Shown here in pieces: positions 1 to 6,219 of a DNA stretch of 9,462 nucleotides (position 1 is the stretch's first letter; the number at the start of each line of letters is the position of its first letter). The position numbers and the translations under genes are program-made. Below the pieces are notes generated by a model that saw only the letters and a list, made by a program, of their open reading frames with translations, was not told the DNA's origin and ran no database searches. This stretch comes from JAEZKC01 sp046538945. GTDB taxonomy: Bacteria; Fibrobacterota; Chitinivibrionia; Chitinivibrionales; Chitinispirillaceae. The stretch lies in the NCBI GenBank assembly GCA_046538945.1, contig JBKHHW010000118.1:1-9462 (forward strand), read 5' to 3'.

Positions 1-194
1 TTACGGTGGTTACTTTGTCACTTCTGTTAAAAAGGTACACTCCCCCTGTATTGAAGAAGGTGTGACGAGGTCTGTCGGAATCAGATCAGGCGAACTGTTC
101 GGCTCTGAAAGCGACTCTTCGCATTTCTGATAATCTGAGCTGGATGGCTGACTTCATAGTGTGATTGATACCCGTTTTGGGCAGCCCTGAATAA

Positions 195-208
195 GGACTG
201 AAAGTTGC
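195..208 (+). promoter_or_regulatory. Possible sigma-54-type promoter core (GG-N10-GC) upstream of the plus-strand pilT paralogue
   Basis: GG at 195-196 and GC at 207-208 are separated by exactly 10 bases, and the downstream half reads TTGCT (205-209), matching the -12 consensus. The upstream half is poor: AAGGACTG rather than TTGGCACG. Transcription would start near base 220 and leave a leader of about 40 bases before the start codon. GG-N10-GC occurs often by chance, so this is only a candidate. A sigma-70 alternative, TTGATA at 165-170, has no good -10 box at the right distance. Confidence 0.22.
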
Positions 209-249
209 TGCAAACTTTTATGGCCAGAGCGCAAAGAAGTCAACCACAC

Positions 250-254
250 AGGAG
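250..254 (+). promoter_or_regulatory. Ribosome binding site that decides the start of the plus-strand pilT paralogue
   Basis: AGGAG at 250-254 lies 5 bases ahead of the ATG at 260. The alternative GTG at 254 overlaps this Shine-Dalgarno sequence and so cannot use it. This makes ATG 260 the likely start and removes two residues from the longest possible reading frame. Confidence 0.8.
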
Positions 255-259
255 TGATT

Positions 260-1324
260 ATGAATCATGACGAGCTTCTCAGGAAACTGGTTAAGGAGGG
301 GGCATCAGACATCCATTTCAAAGTGGGCAGATCACCTCTTCTAAGAATAAACGGTGTGCTAAAAGCTGTAAGCGCCCCGTCACTTCAGCCTCAGGATACG
401 GAGGAAATCGCCAGATTTCTGCTCGGTTCTGAACAGTGGGAAAAGTTTTCCAAACAGCTTGAAATCGATACCTCCTACTCAATCCGCAGCTTCTGCAGAT
501 TCAGGGTGAATGTTTTCAGACAGAGGGGAAGCGTTTCCATCACCATGCGTGTCATTCCTTTCAAAATACCTTCCCTTGATGAATTGGGCGTACCTGAGAT
601 CGTCAAAAAACTGGCTCTCTCCCAGAGAGGACTCGTTCTGGTGACCGGCATCACCGGAAGCGGAAAGTCCTCGACTCTTGCCGGGATGATTGAATTTATC
701 AATACAAGATCGAATTGTCATATCATCACCATCGAAGATCCCATCGAGTTTCTTCACAGTGACAAAATGGCCTCCATAAACCAGCGTGAAATCGGTGTCG
801 ACACCGATACTTTCCCTACCGCTTTCAGATCGGCCTTGAGGCAGGACCCCGATATCATCATGGTGGGGGAGCTTCGGGATACCTCCACCATGGAAATTGC
901 CCTGCGTGCAGCAGAAACGGGGCATCTGGTACTGTCCACAGTCCATACTACAGATGCAAAGGAGACGATTGGCAGGTTCATCGATTCCTTCCCGCCCCAT
1001 CAGCAGAAGCAGGTCCGTATCCAGCTGGCCGCAAATCTCAACGCAGTCATATCCCAGCGCCTTCTCCGCAGAGCAGATGATAATGGTCTGATTCTGGCTG
1101 CAGAAGTAATGGTTGTCAATGCTGCGATCAAGGATTTCATTATAGACCCGGCGAGGATATCTGATATAGTGGATAACATGGCAAAGGGCAGGGATCAGTA
1201 CGGGTCTCAGACTTTTGACCAGGCACTCATGGATCTGCTGAATCTCGGACTGGTTTCGGAACAGGAAGCGGTGGTCAATGCCACCAGCCCCAACGATCTG
1301 AAGCTGAAGCTGAGCCTGAAATAG
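260..1324 (+). CDS. pilT: PilT-family ATPase, divergent second copy (354 aa)
   Basis: Cytoplasmic hexameric ATPase of the PilT/PilU branch of the secretion ATPase superfamily, which in known systems powers pilus retraction. Visible motifs: Walker A GITGSGKS at 130-137 (Ile replaces the usual Pro), Asp box TIEDPIEF at 157-164, Walker B DIIMVGELRD at 198-207 with catalytic Glu204, and His box TGHLVLSTVHTTDA at 220-233. Length is typical for PilT. The C-terminal motif, AIRNLIRE in classical PilT, is AIKDFIID at 289-296, so it lacks the Arg-Glu pair; the QTFDQAL helix and LVSEQEA segment follow as expected. The gene stands alone on the plus strand, convergent with pilB. A canonical pilT lies in the opposing operon, so this copy may be a PilU-like accessory motor or a specialised retraction ATPase. 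Family is certain; the exact role is inference. Confidence 0.9.
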   Translation: MNHDELLRKLVKEGASDIHFKVGRSPLLRINGVLKAVSAPSLQPQDTEEIARFLLGSEQWEKFSKQLEIDTSYSIRSFCRFRVNVFRQRGSVSITMRVIPFKIPSLDELGVPEIVKKLALSQRGLVLVTGITGSGKSSTLAGMIEFINTRSNCHIITIEDPIEFLHSDKMASINQREIGVDTDTFPTAFRSALRQDPDIIMVGELRDTSTMEIALRAAETGHLVLSTVHTTDAKETIGRFIDSFPPHQQKQVRIQLAANLNAVISQRLLRRADDNGLILAAEVMVVNAAIKDFIIDPARISDIVDNMAKGRDQYGSQTFDQALMDLLNLGLVSEQEAVVNATSPNDLKLKLSLK

Positions 1325-1335
1325 ATTTATTGAAA

Positions 1336-1359
1336 GCGGTGGAGAAGTTTTCTCCCCGC
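1336..1359. terminator. Probable bidirectional terminator between convergent pilT paralogue and pilB
   Basis: An inverted repeat sits in the 40-base gap between the two convergent stop codons. GCGG (1336-1339) pairs with CCGC (1356-1359) and GGAGAA (1341-1346) pairs with TTCTCC (1350-1355), with T1340 bulged and a GTT loop. This gives a 10-bp GC-rich stem. Read on the minus strand (end of pilB) it is followed by TTTCAATAAAT; on the plus strand it is followed by CCCTCTTTA. Neither side has a long T tract, so intrinsic termination may be moderate, but the position suits both genes. Confidence 0.6.
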
Positions 1360-1364
1360 CCTCT

Positions 1365-3503
1365 TTAGATCTCTGTTGTTGCAGCAATGATCTGTTCTAT
1401 TGTGGTTATCCCTCTTGTCGCCATTTCCAGGCCCGCTTTGCGCAGAGTTTTCATTCCCTCTTTTTCCGCCTGCTCCTGGATGTCTATCGTGGATGAGTTT
1501 TTCAGAACCATTTTGCGTATGGATTTGGACACGGTAAGGAGTTCAAAAACACCGGTTCTGCCGGAATAGCCTGTCCCGTTGCAGCTAACGCATCCGGAAC
1601 CTTTGAAGAGGAATGGCACTTCACCTGGATTCAGGCCCAAGCTCTCCAGAAGTTCCGGGTCAGGAGCATACTGCGTTTTGCACCTGGGACAGATTTTCCT
1701 GACCAGCCTCTGAGCGATCACCAGATTGAGCGATGACCCCAGGAGCAGGGGAGGGATCCCTATGTCCACGAAGCGGGCTATGGAGCTTGCCGCGTCGTTG
1801 GTGTGAAGGGTGGAAAATACAAGGTGTCCGGTAAGGGCCATCTTGATGGCGATATCGGCAGTCTCCTCATCCCGGATTTCCCCTATGAGCACGATGTCGG
1901 GGTCCTGCCTGAGAATGGAGCGGAGAGCTGTGGCGAAGGTCAGGCCGATTTTCGTATTGACATTGACCTGGTTTATCCCTTCCATGTGAAACTCCACCGG
2001 ATCCTCCACAGTGATTATGTTTCTGGTCACATTTTTCACTATCTGAAGTGCACTGTAGAGGGTTGTGGATTTACCGCTTCCGGTGGGGCCTGTGACGATG
2101 ATCATCCCGTAAGGTTTTGTAATCTGAGAGCGGAAGATGCTTTCGTCATAACTTGTGAAACCCAGATTGGATGTGCTCTGTTCAAATGCCTCTTTGTCGA
2201 GAATACGCAGTACTGCTTTTTCTCCGAAAATGGTAGGCAGGATAGAAACACGGATATCAACTTCCCTGTGCCCGATCTTGATTACCATCCGCCCATCCTG
2301 AGGCAGTCTTCGCTCGGCAATGTTCAGATCGGAGAGGATCTTGATGCGGGCAACTATGGCATGGTGAGACCTTTTGGGCGGAGACATCACCCTGCGCATA
2401 TCTCCATCTATACGGTAGCGGACAGTCAGCTCCTTGTCCATGGGTTCGATATGGATGTCGCTGGCCTTGTCTCTGATGGCGTTGGTGATAAGCATATTGA
2501 CCAACTTTATTATTCCAAGCTCCGCACCGGCTGCGGCCATCTGGTCGAGATCCATCTCGTCTTCACGGCTTTTGATGTACTCTACATCATTGCCCAGGTC
2601 TGCAACAAGCTTTGAGGCGTCCTTGTGGGATGAAATGTCTCTGTAGTAGCGGTCTATGGAGGTGCTTATGTCCTCCTTTTTTCCCAGAATGGCCAAGATG
2701 CGCATGTCAGTGGCGTCACGCAGCATGTCAAGTAGCCTCAGGTCATTTACGTCCGTCATGGCCACGGTGAGTTGGTCACCATTCTTCTCAAGAGCGATGC
2801 AGTTGAACCGTCTGGCCATATGTTCCGGAATGAGAGCCACGATATTCAGGTCTGTCGCCGCATACTGGCGCGCTGATGCAACCGGAATGTCGAGCTGACT
2901 GGACAGAAAGGTTATCTTCTGGTCCTCGTCTATGAATCCGAGCTCGACAAGAATGTCTCCCAGCCGCTGCCCGGTACTCCTCTGATGTTCGAGAGCCTTG
3001 TTGAGATCCAGAGCGGTTAAGAGCTTGTGCTCCACAAGCATTTGCCCGAACAGGCGGGAATTCCTGTTGAGCTCGGTCCTGACACTATCCTTCTCCCTGA
3101 TCCTGAAAGAAACCATATGGGTGTTGATCGCTTTCGAAAACTGATCCGGCTTCAGCGGGAGATAGAGTATGTCATCAGCAGGAATCTCATGACGGTGGTC
3201 TTCCAGAAATTTGCGGTCCTTTTCATGTGCGGCACAAAGAACCACACGGCTCTTTTTCAGCTGACGAAGAGATGCGATGTCCCTGCCGAACTGACCCAGG
3301 TCAGCTGATTTGTCAAATACGGCAATGGCGATATCGCTGTCTATTCCCTGATGCTTCGACAGGTTGGACCTCACTACGTTGAGCGGTTTGCTCATGTCGA
3401 CAAACTTGATCAGCTTGTTGAGATAATCAAAACCGGTTTCCGAATACCCCAGCAATGCTACGGAAAACGGTACGGCGTTTCTTTTGGGTGATGCGGAACT
3501 CAT
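1365..3503 (-). CDS. pilB: PilB-type pilus extension ATPase with receiver-like and MshEN N-terminal domains (712 aa)
   Basis: Cytoplasmic hexameric motor of the PilB/GspE family that drives pilin polymerisation at the inner membrane. The C-terminal half is canonical: Walker A GPTGSGKST at 472-480, Asp box TVEDPVEF at 498-505, Walker B DIVLIGEIRD at 536-545 with Glu542, His box GHLVFSTLHTNDA at 559-571, and a zinc tetracysteine of two CxxC pairs (605/608 and 638/641). Residues about 148-288 form an MshEN (T2SSE_N) domain: the second repeat QRLGDILVELGFIDEDQ (179-195) is intact and the first (LFGQMLVEHKLLT, 151-163) is degenerate. This fold binds c-di-GMP in MshE. Residues about 13-130 look like a receiver-type alpha/beta domain ending in LPLKPDQF (115-122). 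The protein is well over 100 residues longer than a typical PilB because of this addition. Start ATG has only a weak GAG eight bases upstream. Last gene of the operon, 75 bases after pilT. Confidence 0.95.
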   Translation of the reverse strand: MSSASPKRNAVPFSVALLGYSETGFDYLNKLIKFVDMSKPLNVVRSNLSKHQGIDSDIAIAVFDKSADLGQFGRDIASLRQLKKSRVVLCAAHEKDRKFLEDHRHEIPADDILYLPLKPDQFSKAINTHMVSFRIREKDSVRTELNRNSRLFGQMLVEHKLLTALDLNKALEHQRSTGQRLGDILVELGFIDEDQKITFLSSQLDIPVASARQYAATDLNIVALIPEHMARRFNCIALEKNGDQLTVAMTDVNDLRLLDMLRDATDMRILAILGKKEDISTSIDRYYRDISSHKDASKLVADLGNDVEYIKSREDEMDLDQMAAAGAELGIIKLVNMLITNAIRDKASDIHIEPMDKELTVRYRIDGDMRRVMSPPKRSHHAIVARIKILSDLNIAERRLPQDGRMVIKIGHREVDIRVSILPTIFGEKAVLRILDKEAFEQSTSNLGFTSYDESIFRSQITKPYGMIIVTGPTGSGKSTTLYSALQIVKNVTRNIITVEDPVEFHMEGINQVNVNTKIGLTFATALRSILRQDPDIVLIGEIRDEETADIAIKMALTGHLVFSTLHTNDAASSIARFVDIGIPPLLLGSSLNLVIAQRLVRKICPRCKTQYAPDPELLESLGLNPGEVPFLFKGSGCVSCNGTGYSGRTGVFELLTVSKSIRKMVLKNSSTIDIQEQAEKEGMKTLRKAGLEMATRGITTIEQIIAATTEI

Positions 3504-3556
3504 CTTAACTACTCGCTTTTCTTTGATGTCAAAAAATCATTTCTACTGGAAATACC

Positions 3557-3570
3557 GCATGAATCAAGCC
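3557..3570 (-). promoter_or_regulatory. Possible sigma-54-type promoter core in the pilT-pilB gap
   Basis: Reading the minus strand, TTGGC is followed by GC with exactly 10 bases between GG (3570-3569) and GC (3558-3557); the core reads TTGGCTTGATTCATGC. The upstream half matches the -24 consensus TTGGC well, while the -12 half is ATGC instead of TTGC. Transcription would begin near 3545, about 42 bases before the pilB start. This could give pilB expression independent of the operon. The pattern is short and may be chance. Confidence 0.25.
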
Positions 3571-3578
3571 AACTGAAA

Positions 3579-4685
3579 TCATACGATCAGGCATTTTCGG
3601 AAATCATCATGATCCAGACTTACCGTAAGAGCATCCTGCTCAGTTACCAGACCCGCTTTCACAGCACCCGCCAGTGACTGGTTCATCGTCTGCATCCCGT
3701 ATTTCGCACCCAGCTGAATATGGTTGTCGATATTGTGAAACTTGCTTTCCCTGATCATGGCCTTTATGGCGCTTGTGGCCACCATGATCTCCATCACCAG
3801 TTGAAGTCCTCCGCCCGTTCTGGGAAGAAGCGCCTGGGTGAAGACGCAATTGAGACTCATGGCAAGCTGAGTCCTTATCTGATGCTGCTTTTCTCCGGGG
3901 AACACGTCCACTATGCGGGAAAGAGTCTGGGAACAGGAGTTGGTGTGAAGGGTGGCAAAACAGAGATGTCCCGTTTCCGCTATTGTGAGAGCTGCCTGAA
4001 TCGATTCCGCATCACGCATCTCACCAAGCAGAACCACATCCGGGTCCTGTCTCAAAATGCTTCTGAGCGCATTGTTGAATGATTTGCTGTCGGCATTGAT
4101 CTCTCTTTGATCAACTGTACATCGTTTGTGATTGTGAAGATACTCTATCGGATCTTCTATAGTAATTATGTGCTGGGAGCGGGTCGCGTTTATCCTTGAG
4201 ATCATGGCTGCGAGGGTTGTGGACTTCCCACAGCCGGTGGGGCCGGTCACCAGCACCAATCCGTTGGGCTTGTCGCATATCTGCTGAACGACGGGGGGAA
4301 GCCCCAGCTCTTCAAAGGAAAGTACGTGAAACGGTATCCTGCGGAATGCACCCGAAACCGAGCCTCTCTGCATGTACACATTCGCTCTGAACCGGGACAC
4401 ATTCTGTATGCCGAAAGAAAAATCCACCTCCCAGTCCTCTTCCAGCTCCTTCTGCTGCATTTCACTCATGACCTGATAACAGAGCTCCCTGGTTTTCTCC
4501 GGAGTCAGTCCGGCATAATTGAGAGACACAAGGCTTCCGTTGAGTCTGACCTGCGGCGGCTGACCCACACTGAGTAGAAGGTCGGTGGCGTTGCTTTTCA
4601 CCACCATGATCAGAAGCTCCCGTATGTGAGTGACCGGTTCAGCCGGTCTCGGGGCTATCGTCTGGCTGTAGGTCTCCTGCTGCAT
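3579..4685 (-). CDS. pilT: PilT, canonical pilus retraction ATPase (368 aa)
   Basis: Cytoplasmic hexameric ATPase that in this family depolymerises pili to give twitching, adhesion or DNA uptake. Motifs: Walker A GPTGCGKST at 148-156, Asp box TIEDPIEYLH at 175-184, Walker B DVVLLGEMRD at 216-225 with Glu222, His box TGHLCFATLHTNSC at 238-251. The C-terminal AIRNLIRE-type motif is present as AIKAMIRE (306-313), followed by GMQTMNQSL (330-338), as in retraction ATPases. The reading frame stays open 59 codons further upstream, but that part lies inside pilQ, has no PilT homology and is rich in Arg/Lys. The ATG at 4685 is preceded by GAGG (4694-4691) with 5-base spacing, and only 7 bases separate it from the pilQ stop. 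The PilT proper then begins near IRELLIMVVKSNATDLLLSVG (21-41), as expected. Tight linkage suggests co-translation with pilQ. Confidence 0.95.
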   Translation of the reverse strand: MQQETYSQTIAPRPAEPVTHIRELLIMVVKSNATDLLLSVGQPPQVRLNGSLVSLNYAGLTPEKTRELCYQVMSEMQQKELEEDWEVDFSFGIQNVSRFRANVYMQRGSVSGAFRRIPFHVLSFEELGLPPVVQQICDKPNGLVLVTGPTGCGKSTTLAAMISRINATRSQHIITIEDPIEYLHNHKRCTVDQREINADSKSFNNALRSILRQDPDVVLLGEMRDAESIQAALTIAETGHLCFATLHTNSCSQTLSRIVDVFPGEKQHQIRTQLAMSLNCVFTQALLPRTGGGLQLVMEIMVATSAIKAMIRESKFHNIDNHIQLGAKYGMQTMNQSLAGAVKAGLVTEQDALTVSLDHDDFRKCLIV

Positions 4686-4689
4686 ATAT

Positions 4690-4695
4690 ACCTCA
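4690..4695 (-). promoter_or_regulatory. Ribosome binding site of pilT overlapping the pilQ stop codon
   Basis: On the minus strand the sequence TGAGGT combines the pilQ stop TGA (4695-4693) with a GAGG Shine-Dalgarno (4694-4691). The ATG of pilT follows 5 bases later at 4685. The arrangement fixes the pilT start and points to translational coupling of the two genes. Confidence 0.75.
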
Positions 4696-6165
4696 CTTGT
4701 CGTTAGATAATTCTTCAGTGTCCGAAACCGGGTTTTCCGCACTGCTGTCGGTGCTGTTTTGTATCGGAGCAGTCTCCACCGACTGAACCGGTCCGGAGGT
4801 CGGCAAAGCTTTGGTTTTCTGATCGGAACCCGTAACTGCATCGGTTGTATCACCCGAGACATTCTGAAAACCGCTGCCGTTAAGATCGAACTGCGACTGC
4901 ATGATTTCTGAAATCTCGGCAGGGTCGTTTATGATTCTGGGTACTACCTCGATGATCAGATTCTTTCTCTGATTGACTTCCCGGCGGTTCTGGAAAAGAA
5001 GTCCCAGCACCGGTATGCTTCCCAGTATCGGCAGCTTGCGTATCTCCATGGACCTGTCCTCCGAAAGCAGCCCCGCCAAAAGCACCGTCTGTCCATCCTC
5101 AACCCGAACCGTTGTGCTTGTCTTGCGAACACGGACCAGAGGAATGTCCCCGTTTGGCCCCTTCCATCCCACAATGTTTGACACTTCAGGCATCAGATTG
5201 AGTGTGATCTGCTCGGCATCATTGACATGAGGAGTCATGGTGAGGATAACCCCGACGTTCTCTTTCTCTATCTGCTGGTTCACACCTCCTGCCGAGGAGA
5301 GATTGTAGGACTGTATCACATAAGGGACCACCTCTCCGATATGCAGAGAAGCCTGGCGGTTGTTGGTGGTGGTCAGCTTCGAATCCATAAGCATTCGGGC
5401 GTCGCCGTTCTGCAGCATCATATCCAGAGCGAGTCTCAGATTGACGGGACCCCGTAGGGCATTGTCCACGTTGAATGCATTGTCAAGCGGTTCCTGGGGC
5501 AGCACGATACCTGTTTCCAAAGGTGAAAGCTGGTTCCATTTGATACCGTACTCACTGAGCCGGTCCATGGAAACCTCAACCAGCCTGGTTTCCAGAAGAA
5601 CCAGTATGTGGGGGTTGTCAATTGATTTCACAATACGCTCTATTTCCAGAATTAATCTGGGACTGGTGTAGCAGATAAGCCGGTTTCCGCCTTTGTCCAC
5701 CTTTATATTCTTGGTCAGATCGGAGAGGTTCGCGGCAACTTCCTCCGCCTTTGCGTACTTGAGCTCCACCACATAAGATGACAGACCGACTTCATCCTTG
5801 AGCTTTCCCGGTTCGGCAATCAGAACCGAATTGCCGATAATTTCATAGGAAAGACCGGCAGCCCTCACAAGGAGGTTTATCGCCTCGTCCAGAGGCGTGC
5901 GGTTCAGTATTATCGTGATCTTCTCACGGTGCACACCCTCACCGACAACAAAATTCATCCCCGAACGGTCCGCAAGCACTCGAAGCACTTCCGACAGATT
6001 CGCATCCCTTGCAGTCAGGGTGATCGGGGCCTTAAGAGCCGGATTGGCATCTTCTGTCATTATCGGAGACTTCTTCTGCTCCGCCTGGGAGAAAGCCGGA
6101 GTATGCAGAGTGCCCATGAGCGCACATATTCCCAATGTGCATGAGACAATGGTTGACCGTTTCAA
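4693..6165 (-). CDS. pilQ: PilQ-type outer-membrane secretin, short form (490 aa)
   Basis: Forms the multimeric outer-membrane channel through which the pilus passes. A signal peptide is visible at 1-28 (basic KR, hydrophobic core, likely cleavage after AFSQA). Residues about 47-118 are an STN/N0 domain (PITLTARDANLSEVLRVLADRSG). Residues about 129-185 are one secretin N-domain (SSYVVELKYAKAEEVAANL and onward). The secretin barrel domain runs from about 187 to 412, with the VPYV segment (280-283), VEDGQTVLLAGLL (355-367), LPILGSIPVLGLLF (378-391) and NLIIEVVPRII (402-412). The tail 428-490 is low-complexity, rich in Ser/Thr/Asp. No AMIN domains are present, making it much shorter than the roughly 700-residue PilQ of model proteobacteria. 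The start is TTG: a purine-rich AGGGGG lies 6-7 bases upstream, an in-frame TAA lies nine codons before it, and no ATG precedes the signal peptide. Confidence 0.94.
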   Translation of the reverse strand: MKRSTIVSCTLGICALMGTLHTPAFSQAEQKKSPIMTEDANPALKAPITLTARDANLSEVLRVLADRSGMNFVVGEGVHREKITIILNRTPLDEAINLLVRAAGLSYEIIGNSVLIAEPGKLKDEVGLSSYVVELKYAKAEEVAANLSDLTKNIKVDKGGNRLICYTSPRLILEIERIVKSIDNPHILVLLETRLVEVSMDRLSEYGIKWNQLSPLETGIVLPQEPLDNAFNVDNALRGPVNLRLALDMMLQNGDARMLMDSKLTTTNNRQASLHIGEVVPYVIQSYNLSSAGGVNQQIEKENVGVILTMTPHVNDAEQITLNLMPEVSNIVGWKGPNGDIPLVRVRKTSTTVRVEDGQTVLLAGLLSEDRSMEIRKLPILGSIPVLGLLFQNRREVNQRKNLIIEVVPRIINDPAEISEIMQSQFDLNGSGFQNVSGDTTDAVTGSDQKTKALPTSGPVQSVETAPIQNSTDSSAENPVSDTEELSNDK

Positions 6166-6188
6166 GGATGACCCCCTTTTGATTTTAC

Positions 6189-6216
6189 ATTATATGATTT
6201 CAGTTGCGGATATCCA
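6189..6216 (-). promoter_or_regulatory. Possible sigma-70 promoter directly upstream of pilQ
   Basis: On the minus strand a perfect -10 box TATAAT (6194-6189) lies 16 bases after TGGATA (6216-6211), a 4-of-6 match to the -35 consensus. Both sit in the 54-base pilP-pilQ gap, the second largest gap in the operon. Transcription would start near 6182 and leave a leader of about 17 bases carrying the pilQ Shine-Dalgarno. It may give secretin and motor genes expression separate from pilMNOP. The leader is short and the -35 imperfect, so this is a candidate only. Confidence 0.35.
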
Positions 6217-6219
6217 GTT

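Larger units (their letters stand above)
1..259. other. Leader region of the plus-strand pilT paralogue, with an unassigned open frame at the left edge
   Basis: No recognisable gene is complete here. On the plus strand one frame is open from the window edge (base 2) to a TGA at 128-130, giving 42 codons that begin YGGYFVTSVKK. It could be the C-terminus of an upstream gene, but it has no motif I recognise and 42 open codons can arise by chance. The other plus-strand frames close earlier. Bases 131-249 appear non-coding and would contain the promoter and 5' leader of the downstream ATPase gene. I see no tRNA, repeat or convincing terminator in this stretch. Confidence 0.4.

Noticed and set aside
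254..259. GTG 254 as start of the plus-strand pilT paralogue
   Set aside because: It overlaps the AGGAG site, which is correctly spaced only for ATG 260.
479..1387. 302-codon open frame on the minus strand opposite the pilT paralogue
   Set aside because: It is antisense to a gene with complete ATPase motifs, has no recognisable domain, and runs across the terminator and the 3' end of pilB. It is a shadow frame.
1798..1813. A 16-base sequence identical at 1798-1813 and 3940-3955, seeming to be a direct repeat
   Set aside because: It encodes the conserved TLHTN His-box region in both pilB and pilT; paralogy explains it.
1803..2615. 270-codon open frame on the plus strand opposite pilB
   Set aside because: It is antisense to the conserved ATPase core; its composition is unusual (many His and Cys) and it shows no domain.
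3504..3532. TTGACA (minus strand, 3532-3527) as the -35 box of a pilB promoter
   Set aside because: The element 17 bases downstream would be GTTAAG, poor as a -10 box and directly abutting the start codon, leaving no room for a leader or ribosome site.
4686..4862. Longer N-terminus of pilT (59 extra codons back to 4862)
   Set aside because: It overlaps the pilQ coding sequence, is Arg/Lys-rich with no PilT homology, and the ATG at 4685 has its own well-spaced ribosome site.
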